Part shown: positions 10,601 through 19,621 of the stretch, in pieces
Numbering within the stretch: position 1 is the stretch's first letter
How the letters are laid out: each line of letters begins with the position of its first letter
DNA from: Hyphochytrium catenoides
Lineage: Eukaryota; Sar; Hyphochytriomycetes; Hyphochytriales; Hyphochytriaceae
Assembly: GCA_900088475.1 (NCBI GenBank)
Contig: FLMG01003138.1
Location: 1-19,621, forward strand
DNA length: 19,621 nucleotides
Reading direction: 5' to 3'
Notes under the pieces: model-generated
What the model was told of the DNA's origin: nothing
What the model saw: only the letters and a program-made list of their open reading frames with translations
Databases searched by the model: none
Translations under genes and position numbers: made by a program

Positions 10601-12629
10601 TGACCGCATCTGTCCCCAGGTGGAAGAGATAAAGGGTAAACTGCGCAATCAGGAGTCACTCCTCAAGGATCTGCGCCATCGCCATCTCCAGGAAATGCAG
10701 TGGCAGAAAGAGCGGCATGAACAAGAGGTGAGCCAAAATACGAGTATGGGGAAAGATTACGAGAGTTTTGACCAAGGATTTTTCTCCTATCTACCTTGGC
10801 CGCCGCGCATGCAGTCCGAGCTAGTACGTAAGAAGTTTGAGCTAATGACAGCAGAGGTAGAGTCAGAGCTGCGGCGCAGGGCAGCAGAAGGCCAGGCCGC
10901 AATCAACGCAGTGAAGGCGGCATACCAGGTAGTCCTCTAACAATATCTCTTGCATCCGCCACCTTGGTTGCTTTTTAGCTAAAGCCCTGCAATGCACACT
11001 ACAGAACCAGATCCTCGTCGTGCAGAAGCTGAAGGAAGAGCTCGCCATTTCAAAAAAGCGCGAGGAGGCAAGGCACCAAGATAATGCAAGCCTTCAGAAC
11101 TTGGTGAGGTTCGCTCGGCACCATGATACGATCGCTCTCGTCTAATCTCAACTTACGCCCCGAACGCCCCTATCTTCTTTGAAGGCCTTGGAGCTCAAGC
11201 ACAAGCTGCAACAAATGGAATCCGCCTTCGCACTCAAGGCAAAGGTTAGTAAGGTCCATTCTGTGACTAATCGGCTGCTCCGTTGTTGATAAGCCACGAT
11301 TCTCAGGAGGTAAACCTAAAGCTGGAGAATGAACGGAACCTGCTCCTCGAGAAGGTAAGATGCTACCGTTTTATAGCCAGGGAGTAGTGCTTCTAACTGG
11401 GTTTTGGGTGCTGGCTCCTCTTCTTACTGGACAGAGCCATGCTTTGGAGCAAGAGATATGTTCGCTAAAGGCGGAGCTGGATGGTCTCAAGCAGGAAAAA
11501 GAGAACTATAGGAAGGAAGTTGAAGCCAGACTCAACGAGAAGGACTCAAAACTTGACGAATTACGGACTGCGCTGGCCGTGAAGGAGGTAAAATAGCGAC
11601 TATACGACTGACAAGGTTTTCAATACACATCTGCTTCAGACACTGACATTTTTACTCTATACCGATTGGCCTGCACTTTTAGAAAATAGCAGAAGACCAG
11701 CTATTAGCTCTTGCGCAGCTCAAAGAAGAGCAGCAAAGGCAGTTACAAGAGAAAGCACAGGAAATGGATGACCTTCGACGTCTGCTAAGAGAGACCGAAG
11801 AAGATTACGAGGAGCTTCTGGAAGCAAAGGAAGCTGCAGATATCCGACTGCAGGACAAAGAGGACCTATTGCTAGAACTACAAAAAATGGAAGAAGCTCT
11901 TGCTAGTCAAGAAGCAACCGGAGAGAGAGAGGTGATGACAGACTAGTCCTCCCACTTTCTCAATTTGCACTTCTGACTTCCATTCCGTCACCGGACACCA
12001 TTACCAGCGGAGGGAGGCGGAAGATCTAAGAGCAATAATATCTAGCAAAGACCAAGCACTTCAGTATGTCAGCGAGGAGATTGATAAGATGAAGGACTCG
12101 TTTGAGGCTAAGGAGACAGAGCTGCAGGAGGAAGTATCTTTTCTAAAAGCTCAGGTCTACTAAACGTCTCATGTCTATGGACTTCAGAGACTCACAACTT
12201 TATAACGGTGTTCAGGTTGAGGAGCTGCATGCAGCTGTAGACGCGAAGGAAGAGATGCGAAGGAAGCTGGAGTCAGACATAGACCAGCTTAAGGTAGAAA
12301 AGGTAAGAAATATAGAAAATATCACACCTTCAGTCATAATTGATTGCGCTTGCTCTGACTTTTCCCACAGTTGCAGGTCCAGGCTGACGCTCACGATGCG
12401 GAACAGCGTGTGCGGACAACGGAGGTAGAGATGAAAATCTTAATGGAGCAGGTTGGGCAGAGATGAGAGGCCTTCTACGCTCTCTCATGTTACGCTCCCT
12501 CAGGTGGCTGCTAACCCACGCCCTCTCTCCTTCTTGAGGCAGATGGACAAGGAAAGAGCCAGACACCAGAGTACGCTGAAGAAATTAGGTGTCTTTTTGC
12601 GGCAAGTGGAGGCAAGCCCATTGGCATAA
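7641..12629 (+). CDS. LRRCC1: Leucine-rich repeat and coiled-coil protein, LRRCC1/VFL1-like
   Basis: A 24-exon gene of 984 residues (human LRRCC1 is about 1,030). Exons: 7641-7748, 7840-7904, 7964-8065, 8135-8200, 8278-8395, 8633-8722, 8931-9329, 9396-9508, 9604-9760, 9819-9911, 9966-10160, 10268-10375, 10456-10563, 10620-10727, 10815-10928, 11005-11103, 11185-11244, 11307-11354, 11435-11587, 11683-11931, 12008-12154, 12216-12302, 12371-12451, 12543-12629. Residues 25-185 are LRRs: TKYLNLHSNNLLSLDG, LVELIVSSNCLEDV, LEVLDLACNRI, LRKLVLSYNELEDL, LQLLDIRGNQLATL and LSELRLQSRDG. They close with the LRR cap HANPVCRVAGYR and PGLKLLD. A Ser/Pro-rich linker (about 198-350) is followed by a nearly continuous coiled coil (355-970). 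LRRCC1 and its Chlamydomonas counterpart VFL1 act in the centriole or basal-body lumen and set rotational polarity. LRR-plus-coiled-coil centrosomal proteins share this outline, so the symbol is tentative. The true start could lie upstream (see 7355-7465). Confidence 0.8.
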
Positions 12630-13146
12630 AGTTTCCCTTGGAGCGCTAGATGAAACAGAATGTTCTCAAGTGAAGTCGTTCAAAGCTATTTTCTGTCTGC
12701 CCTCGGTATTCTAACGTCTCCTTTTAGCTCTCGGGCCTTTGCTCTTACTGTTACCCTATTAGAGGTTGCTTCGCGAGTATCCTTATATTTATTCAGTACA
12801 TTACTTTGTATAACTTTTCTGGCTCCTCTGACTGATCAATCCCTGAGTTTATCCCACGCTGTAGACTTATTAACAACTGCCTGAGGAGGCAGAGGCTTCG
12901 CGTCAATCCCCTTGAACCTGTAACAGAATGTAACCAACGACGACACGTTAGACTTCAACATTCAGCGGCTCTGTTGTCAGGGTTAAGGGCCGGATTAGAC
13001 AATGCCTCCAAAAGCAATAGCTACAAGCCAGAGATACAGAAGGGAATCTGTAGCCAACAGAAGGCGGACATTCTTTCTTCGCCACTTGCTTGGTAGACGT
13101 TAGGGGTCTGACGTCTGGGGATATGTGCTCTTTATGTTGCTTGTCC
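12630..13146. other. Convergent 3' intergenic region
   Basis: A 517-nt gap between two converging stop codons (12629 plus, 13147 minus). It is T-rich between about 12660 and 12850, which gives a hydrophobic 74-codon open frame, but there is no homology, splice context or start context to support it. Most likely it holds the two 3' untranslated regions. Confidence 0.55.
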
Positions 13147-15328
13147 TTACCTCCTGTGAGATACAGGGTCATAGCCTAACCTTGAAAATTCTTCTAATCT
13201 TGCAGCGGCAATCCTATGAAGAGAACGTTCTTCCTCCTTGTCAGCCCTCTTCTGACTCTTCTCAGAAAAGGTCTTCTCATGCTCTTTTGCCTTTTTACAC
13301 CGAGTGACAGCTGCATCAGTCACGTTCAGCCGTCTGATAAGCCGCTCTTCGTCCTTCACGTCCTTGGTAAGGATATCGTAGACCATCCCCTCACTGCTCT
13401 TAAATGACTCTGCGATGGCATCGCCATTGGAAACCAAAGAGGGTAAAAAGCAGCTAGTTAGAGAGGACGCTAGCAAAGAGCAGGTCTTCCCGCTCTGCCC
13501 ATCATTTAAGGTTGGCACTACTCGGCTGCCCAAGGCGTATGATACTATCCACTTCAGGCGATCTCTCCCGGGCTATACTCTCTCTCTCTCTCTCGTTCTT
13601 TCTCGCTGCTGATATTGTTCTCTCGCTGGTTGCATTTCAGGTATTGTGAAGATCTCTTAGGGTCCAGTGCTTACCAGGCAGTGCTCGACTTTGTCGTTTG
13701 CTCTTGTCTTCTTTGGTCTTCTCCAACTTCTGCTGAAACTCCTGATCCTTTGCCTCATTGTAGAACTTTGACGTTAGGGGGTTGAGCCCACTTCTCTCTC
13801 TCAGTCTTCTAACTGCTGCCTCCTTGGACTGGCTCTGCTGTTCGTGATCTTTCTGGCCAGAGCTATTTTGATTCCTGGTTACATGGCCATGGTCGAATGG
13901 TGGGAATGCAAGTCGTAGGAGGTTAGAAAGAGTCACATATCACCGGCGGCTCTTCGTGAGCAAAAGAACTTCTAGACCAAGAAGAGGGCACCTGTGGACG
14001 CATAGTTTGGGGAGACATTTCGAAGATCTCAAAGGCAAAAGTACTTACATGTTGGTGATTATGTTATAACCCGCAGAGTGGCGCATTGGCACAGAGCTTT
14101 GAGGCCGCTGTACACTCGTTCTTGTCATGTAACAACAAATGGAAAGAATATCAGGTGCGAATGACGAACAGTCAAGAGGGAGATTAAGACTATATGATGC
14201 ATGGTCGATAATACGAGGGACAGCAAAGTAGGTAAGAATGTAAGTAGAGCTACCAGACGCACGGCTAAAGTAAAAATCACGGAAGAAGGGAGTATGGAGA
14301 GCGTGGCCAGTCTGAGGCAGCGAAGTGGAAGGTGACGGCCGGGAAATAGCAGAGAGGTAGAGCAGGAGAGTAGTTCTTACGACGTCGTAAGGTCTCCGGC
14401 ATTACTGATAATATTGTACGGCGTCCTGGAGCCGTGATGGCTACTCTTCTTAGGTTTCCCCTTTCCCTCCTTTGCAGACGGCAGCGGCTGATGGTCGATG
14501 ATGTTGTATGGCTGAGAGTGAACCATCGCTTTTTCCTGGGAGAAAGAGAGTATTTCAATTACTGAGGCCAACAGAGAGTTGACAGGGAGGTGTGGCATGT
14601 CTTGCAAGAGGGGGTGAGAAAGGGAAAGGCAAGAGGCGGAGAGTGAGGAGAAGAGAGACCAACTGAGTGAGACAGTGGAAACTTTTAACTTTAGCAGGGT
14701 GTAGAAGGAACATTGGGGATACTAGTACTTGCCTTCAGAACTAGGAGGTGATTGAAAGGTTGTTCCTTACCTTTGCCTTTTTCAGTGCATTCTGTTGGCG
14801 CTCTTGTTCTAAAGTCTTCTGAGAGACCTCCTGCCGAAGCGTAACAGTGTATCATCAGATACTTAGGCGCTCTAGCCAACTTTCCCTCTCCATTTCTCTT
14901 GGAGAGACTGCTTGGCACATTCCTAACCGCCCTGACACTTCCCGGTCTCCCACTCGCTTCTCTTTTTTATCTCTCTAGTTCATGCTTTCTTACTTTTCTC
15001 TCTTCTCTTGCTAACGCTTTGGCCAACCCTCCTGGCTTACCTTCTCCTTATCTCTAAACTCCTGTAACAAAGGGTTGTACGCTCGCTGCTGTCTGGTCAT
15101 CTCATAATGTGTGACCTTCGCCACTGCCGGGACATCTGCAGCCTTCCACGACGCGGATGTGCGCTCCGCCTTGCAGGTAAGCATGAGTAAGAGAGAAGAG
15201 AAGAAGCCGAGGAGAGGATCTTTGATGAGGGCTAAACAAGGCCCACCCGGAGGAAAAATCCAGAGTACCTTATAGTTCCTCACTGTATCGGCCCAGGTAG
15301 GCTCATCATATGGATCTGTCCGCACCAT
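13147..15328 (-). CDS. Unrecognised Lys/Glu-rich protein with repeated Y-N-I-I motif
   Basis: A 7-exon gene of 312 residues. Exons in transcript order: 15328-15269, 15169-15041, 14830-14771, 14535-14381, 14120-14049, 13874-13675, 13409-13147. It starts MVRTDPYDEPTWADTVRNYK; the ATG at 15328 is the first in-frame Met after an upstream stop. The early part has SASWKAADVPAVAKVTHYEM and YNPLLQEFRDKEK. Three copies of a PYNII or GYNII motif then occur with Tyr at residues 93, 123 and 153, exactly 30 apart. A charged region (160-225) and a further VYDILTK (Y236) follow, then a Lys/Glu/Arg-rich helix, ending GYDPVSHRR. There is no signal peptide or membrane segment. I do not recognise the family. 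Low complexity, short Tyr motifs and charged helices are typical of axonemal and microtubule-associated proteins, and the convergent neighbour is a basal-body type protein, so a flagellar role is a guess. The weakest splice site is the CAAG acceptor at 14121. Confidence 0.75.
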
Positions 15329-16324
15329 TGCACCTGCAATTTCTTTTGTTTTTGGTCCCTTGAGGCTAATTCTCTTACGCCTCAGGACAACTGATGAGCT
15401 GTCGAGGCAAACATGTGCTTCCCGCCTTCTTGTCTCAGCAACTCTAGACTCATAGGCTCCATGCTCTAATATCACTTGGACTCGGGAGCATTACCTGCGT
15501 CTCCTCTCGCTTCTCCTCCATACGATCTCCCTCGGTCGTTCGTCAAGTTCTTTGAAGCTCCTGTCCCATATAACTCTCTACTCTCTCTCTCTTACCTCTC
15601 TCCTTCAGACTTCTCCTTCTCTCTCCTCCCACGCTCTTTTGCTCTCCTCCCACTCTCGTTCTCTCTGCTCCCACGCTCTTTCTCTCTCCTCTCTGCCTCG
15701 CCTACGAGCTCCTCACCTCACACCTTCTCTACCAGCTAAACATAGTCTAAGGCTCTTGGCCCAGCTAATAAGTGTACCTGCAGACAATCAGAATCATGCT
15801 TGAAACCGACCATAGAGACGGTAACGGCAATTTATTGACTTTATTTAGTCGTCTCGTTCCTGGGTCCCCTTTAAGGTGGGAGAATACTAGTGGAGGAAAT
15901 GATATAGTGGTGTTATCACTAGAGCTTTCGAGGCCATTCAGACTCAATATTGTCGAGTCCAAGAAGTACAGGGGTTAGACACAGAGTTTCACTAGGGAAG
16001 CACTGCAGTGGTAAGGGCCAAGGCAAGAGAGAGGTAGGATGGCAAACATGCGGCGACCTTTGATCTGCAGGTATATATATAGAGGTATTAGGGGTTCTTA
16101 TGGCTGACTGCAATCGGTCAATAGTCTTTTCGTCGTCTGGGGGTCTCTCGTGGCCAACGAGACCGGGAAGTCTGCATCCTCAGCCTCGACAAAGCGATAC
16201 ATATGGTGCTTATGGGTCTCTCCTCTCCTGTCTTCGTCCCCTTCTCCTTTCTTTCTTAAGCTTTACCTACACGGCAGCGCCTTATGTCCACTCCGATCCG
16301 CCGTCTTCCTCTCGTTTGCTATAT
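15329..16324. promoter_or_regulatory. Intergenic region: promoter of the 15328 gene and 3' end of NDUFS4
   Basis: Nearly 1 kb between the NDUFS4 stop codon (16325) and the next minus-strand start (15328). It should hold the NDUFS4 3' untranslated region on the right and the promoter and 5' leader of the downstream gene on the left. A long pyrimidine-rich tract on the plus strand (about 15560-15730) includes a 21-nt tandem repeat. A TATATATATAG run lies at 16072-16082. The open frames here follow repeat composition and give no recognisable protein. Confidence 0.5.
15620..15703. repeat. 21-nt pyrimidine-rich tandem repeat, about 3.5 copies
   Basis: Three adjacent 21-nt units can be read: 15620-15640, 15641-15661 and 15662-15682, sharing a core CTCCTCCCACGCTCTT with a few changes; a fourth, 15683-15703, is degenerate. 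The unit being a multiple of three makes a plus-strand frame with a repeating seven-residue pattern (SFSLLPR-like), but no splice or start context supports coding. On the minus strand it is a purine tract upstream of the gene starting at 15328. Confidence 0.7.
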
Positions 16325-17902
16325 CTACTTGGCCTCATCTGCCTCTCCTCCATGCTGAGCCACCTCCCCATCCCCATGATACTTCAGGAACTTGGTGAAG
16401 GTTGGCTTCCTTCCCAAGTGCTTGTACCTGATTTTTCCAAAGCTGTGGCCCTTAGCCTTTAGCTGTTTTACTTCTGGAGCGGGAAGGAAGTTAAAGGCGT
16501 AGTCTTTTCTTCCTTCATAGTCCGCATCCTCATAGGGGTCGACAACCTCTATTTTCCAATCTGTACAAGCGATTGTAAGTATAGAGCACAAGTACAGGAG
16601 AAAAAAGGCGGCAGCGAGACGATCCACCATGCAAGGCTGATTAAATAGGGAACCAGATCGACAAAACGAGGGAAAGAGAAGGATGGGGAGAAGACCGGGA
16701 GAAGCTATTTAGGCATAGACTTGTCCTCCCCTAACAATAGTACTTACTATATTGGCTTGCATGTCTCTTTGCAGCCTCCAGAGACTCAAAACGCAGCTTC
16801 CGGTTCATTACATGTAGAGGGTCGGCCGTTGACACCCAGCCCATGAGAGGGTTGCGCCATTGTGCTGTTTTGAGAGTGTGATCCCGCAATAAATAAGACC
16901 ACGGTGACAGACCAGGGTGGGCACGGAGAGAGTATGATCGGTATAATAAGAAACAACAACCGCGCAGTGGAAGAGCTTAGGGATCAACATCGACGTATTG
17001 AGCTAAAACCAGGAGTGCTTCTAGAGCTGCAAGATGCGAGGTAGCTAGAAATGAGCTTGTCCTACTTTCATCGGGGAAGACAATCTCCCAATGTTCCAAG
17101 CGGTTCGTGGGGTTCTGCATCGGGTTGGCCTCGGCTCTACGGATGATCGCCTAAGTAGCAGAGGTCAATTTCCCAGCAAAGCGGAAAGAGGAAGTAGCAA
17201 GAGGTAGCGTGGAGCGAAGACCAGTGGTGGGCAGGGGGATGCAAAGTGGAAGTGGCATATGTAGGTGGTAGCCTCGCGAAGGTAGTGCTGGGGAACCATC
17301 TGTCTCATTAAGGCGAGGAATCGAATGTAAAACGACGGCTTTTACGGTGCTTACAGGTGCATTGAAAGCCTCATCTGTGTAACCAGTGTTGATTCGCAAC
17401 TCCTTGGGATCCTCAACCTCATACGGCATATCTGTAAAGGCAATGCCGTTGCTAAACCAAGGAGCTACACAGGCAGGTGCAAAGGCGGTTAGTGGCTAGC
17501 AGTTGATTAATAGCCACCGATATCGCGGGTGACTTACCAACTCGGTTAACGTCTTGCATGGCCTTTCGCTGCAGGGAGAGGAAGGAGGACATTCAGAAGG
17601 TAGTCCAAGAGGACAGCGTCAGCGCCGTATAAAGAGGGTAGCCTAGAAACAGATGCATTCTCCCCATATTTCGCCCGTTTGAGATTCCAAGGGAGGAGCA
17701 CGGAAAATGCATTGCTTGAGAAAAGCGACCGAGTTACCTTATTGACTACGCTATCATGCTTCTTTTTCGCTAATGCATCTGCTTTCTCCTTCTCCTGAAG
17801 AGCCTTCTTCTCTGCCTCAGTGCTGAGCAACCTTGCAGCTGAGATGACCGATGCGGGGCGCAAGCGAGAGGTGATTGTTAAGGTCCGCGTCTGGGCCAGC
17901 AT
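16325..17902 (-). CDS. NDUFS4: NADH dehydrogenase (complex I) subunit NDUFS4, mitochondrial
   Basis: A 6-exon gene of 247 residues. Exons in transcript order: 17902-17738, 17568-17538, 17464-17355, 17150-17066, 16864-16748, 16560-16325. The first 27 or so residues (MLAQTRTLTITSRLRPAS, ending AARLLS) lack acidic residues and are rich in Arg, Ser and Thr, a typical mitochondrial presequence. A charged helix (28-55) and a linker with APWFSNGIAFTDMPYEVEDP follow. The family domain runs from about residue 103: AIIRRAEANPMQNPTNRLEH, then WEIVFPDETQWRNPLMGW, then VSTADPLHVMNRKLRFESLE, then AAKRHASQYNWKIEVVDP. The MQ...W.I.F and NPLMGW.STADP signatures match NDUFS4, the 18-kDa accessory subunit of the complex I matrix arm that stabilises the N-module. 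The C-terminal tail is about 45 residues longer than in animals. The gene is divergent from the partial gene at 18853. Confidence 0.93.
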
Positions 17903-18852
17903 TGTCTTGTTAGAGCATCAACCAGGAGTTATCTCGTGATTAAGATTTGCGCTGCTCCTTCGCAATGGAGCCTATCAATCTTCGAACTACGTTAGAATAA
18001 GAGACTGGAGCTGCAACTGCATTGATAAATGAAATCCAATGCGAAAGCTGCAGAAATCAGTCCACCAAAAGCTCTGTTCTTCCTTCCATCGCTGCTTTGG
18101 CTGCTGACTGGACTGGTAACTATCTACCGTCCAGAATAAAGAGATTTACCGAAGGTAGCTGTCTCTGGAGTGCTTCGGCACCCTAAAGCTAACACAGATA
18201 AGGGGCTACTGCCCCTAGCGAGCGAAAGTAAACTGCACGAGGCCCAAAAGAAGGGAAGCCTTGTCCCAAAACCCAATCTGGGATAGCCACACTGATAGCC
18301 GAAACTAATTTTCAGGGGTTATCAATCTATTTTAATATCAGTTATCAAGGTCTACAGGTGGCGGGTGATGATGAGAAGGGGGGGAAAGCAAATGATGCAG
18401 CAACGCGGCGATGGAGCTTTGACTGCTTCCTCGTCCAGAAGAGAGCCAGTGCTCATTATCTCCCATGTCAAGTGTGCTTGCTTCATTGTCCACTGCACAT
18501 CGTACCCTTATCTTGGTGACCAGCGAGTGATGCTGGGGCCGGGAGACATATATGTGTCCCTAATGGCTTCTGATTGTCAAAGCCTCAGTCTTGGCGTCTC
18601 CGCAGCACTGCCTCGGAGGGAACGTGACAACCGCCTGGCAACCCTAGCTCTGGATGACCTCAACTGCTGTTCAGTGGAAATTTCTGGGGTCTCTGCTTAC
18701 TATTCAGTAATCGCTAGGTTGAACACTTGCGATCGCCAGCTGTAGGACCTGATGAAACTGATGATATAGCTAGTGGATAATTCCCGTCTTCTTACGCTTT
18801 GTTTTCTTACTCGTTCTATTCAGCTCGACCGGTCCCTCTGACTATCACAACG
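17903..18852. promoter_or_regulatory. Divergent intergenic region between NDUFS4 and the right-edge gene
   Basis: A 950-nt region upstream of both the minus-strand NDUFS4 start (17902) and the plus-strand start at 18853, so it should hold both promoters. Near 18289-18350 the direct repeat TTATCAA occurs twice and the arms ACTGATA and TATCAGT form a weak inverted repeat. A 126-codon plus-strand open frame spans 18365-18745 (contains YPYLGDQRVMLGPGDIYVSL and LATLALDDLNCC). It matches nothing I know and no splice path ties it to the downstream gene, so it is left as an unassigned frame. Confidence 0.4.
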
Positions 18853-19262
18853 ATGTCTTTGAATAATCGTACGCCTAGCTGCAGGATTTGCTTCACGTGT
18901 TGTCTAAAGCTTAAAGAAAGTAGCATCCTCGAGGTCGAGATGGGAGCTTTCCAGGCAATGGTTATGGAGCTCCCGCCCCTCCGCTCCCGCGTTTTCCTGG
19001 TTATGTTCTCCAAGGCGACAAGATCTTACTCTTGTTGCGGGGGTATCTGGTGGAACCTCAATTCTGTTTATTTTGTTGTCTACTTGACTCCATGTATTCT
19101 TTTGGTCAAGGAGATTGCTAGTGGAATCGCTTCCCAAGGCCGTTGTCCGTGATGTTGCCTGTCATACTCTGAATGGAAAACCCGGCAACAAGGGCCCCTA
19201 CAGAGTCGTGGACTATCTATATGGAGACTGGCTCCAACTCAAGGAAGGAGAAGAAAGGGCAG
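18853..19262 (+). CDS. Unrecognised protein, 5' part of a gene leaving the window
   Basis: Three coding exons can be joined in phase: 18853-18868 (only 16 nt), 18955-19042 and 19111-19262. The product begins MSLNNRNGYGAPAPPLPRFP, continues GYVLQGDKILLLLRG, then RLLVESLPKAVVRDVACHTL, NGKPGNKGPYRVVDY and LYGDWLQLKEGEERA, about 86 residues. The Pro/Gly-rich start followed by short beta-like strands looks like real coding sequence. An alternative acceptor at 18925 (GTAG) would extend exon 2 in the same frame. The donor taken for exon 3 is GTTCTT at 19263, which avoids a TGA reached about six bases later; if it is not used, the gene ends at 19267 within the window. I do not recognise the family and assign no function. 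Confidence 0.5.
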
Positions 19263-19621
19263 GTTCTTGAGGAAACGGCCCAGAGATAAGTATGACAGTC
19301 AAGAGAGGCAAAGATAGAGGAGGATTGTCCCCTAAGATGGCAAAGGAGAGATAGAAGCTACTGCCATTTGCTGCAAACATCAAATCTCTTGAAAGGGATT
19401 TCAAGACAAAGAAGATCATCTTCTGATCGCCTTTTGCCATCCTGATTCTCTCTCCCTTTAGCGCTTCTCTTTGCCAGTCATTCTGAGAAGAAAATCCTGA
19501 CCTCAACCCCTTTCTATTATATGTTCCTGATCTTCCCTAAATACATAGAATTAACCGCTAGCACTTCGTACTGCCTAACCTGGTCCACTGGCTGCTTCTG
19601 AGGGCGAACTACTCCGGCTGA
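19263..19621. other. Right-edge region, probable intron or 3' region of the 18853 gene
   Basis: A strong acceptor-like site (polypyrimidine then CCCTTTAG, ending 19460) would continue the upstream gene in phase, and the frame after it stays open to 19600, but the encoded sequence is not convincingly protein-like. Another acceptor-like TTCTGAG lies near 19596-19602. No exon can be assigned with confidence before the window ends. Confidence 0.3.

Noticed and set aside
12660-12884. 74-codon hydrophobic open frame
   Set aside because: It lies in a T-rich convergent 3' region; hydrophobicity follows from T-rich composition and there is no gene context.
15476-15739. 87-codon plus-strand frame with a seven-residue Ser/Leu/Pro/Arg repeat
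   Set aside because: The repeat arises from the 21-nt pyrimidine tandem repeat; no homology or splice context supports translation.
16100-16462. 120-codon plus-strand frame
   Set aside because: It overlaps antisense the last exon of NDUFS4 (16325-16560), whose frame is well supported.
18816-19137. Two minus-strand frames (65 and 77 codons)
   Set aside because: They are antisense to plus-strand exons that splice in phase; their sequences resemble no family.
19213-19506. 97-codon minus-strand frame near the right edge
   Set aside because: Partly antisense to the exon 19111-19262 and without recognisable motifs; it cannot be excluded as an exon of a gene beyond the window but nothing supports it.
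1-19621. Search for a defence-type, mobile or CRISPR-like system
   Set aside because: No transposase, integrase, terminal repeats, spaced direct repeats, or clustered prokaryotic-style genes were seen; all supported genes are spliced eukaryotic genes.

Overview
This is nuclear DNA from an intron-dense, gene-dense eukaryote. Five protein genes can be modelled completely and a sixth runs off the right edge. The models hold about 52 introns of roughly 54 to 316 nt, nearly all GT...AG, with a noticeable share of AAG acceptors. Every complete model stays open across all splice junctions and its exon lengths sum to a multiple of three, which is the main support for the exon boundaries. The host has mitochondrial complex I (NDUFS4) and an LRRCC1/VFL1-type basal-body protein, so a flagellated, aerobic, probably single-celled protist or alga is likely. 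I cannot name the lineage from the sequence. No tRNA, rRNA, transposon, CRISPR or bacterial operon structure was seen.

Layout, left to right: (1) 312-3688, plus strand, 7 exons: a PH-START protein with two C-terminal membrane helices. (2) 4030-6928, minus strand, 11 exons: bystin (BYSL/Enp1), a 40S ribosome assembly factor. (3) 6929-7640: divergent promoter region that also holds a small open frame encoding one hydrophobic segment (7355-7465). (4) 7641-12629, plus strand, 24 exons: a leucine-rich-repeat plus coiled-coil protein resembling LRRCC1/VFL1. (5) 13147-15328, minus strand, 7 exons: an unrecognised 312-residue Lys/Glu-rich protein with a Tyr-Asn-Ile-Ile motif repeated three times at exactly 30-residue spacing. 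(6) 15329-16324: non-coding, with a pyrimidine-rich 21-nt tandem repeat. (7) 16325-17902, minus strand, 6 exons: complex I subunit NDUFS4 with a long C-terminal tail. (8) 17903-18852: divergent intergenic region with one unassigned open frame. (9) 18853 to beyond the right edge, plus strand: the 5' part of an unrecognised gene with a 16-nt first coding exon.

The genes do not form an operon or an obvious single system. They cover housekeeping (bystin, NDUFS4), lipid transfer or membrane contact (PH-START) and probable flagellar or basal-body functions (the LRR-coiled-coil protein and perhaps its convergent neighbour). The most novel items are the Y-N-I-I repeat protein, the PH-START-two-helix architecture, the small membrane-peptide frame at 7355 and the exon symmetry of the LRR-coiled-coil gene.
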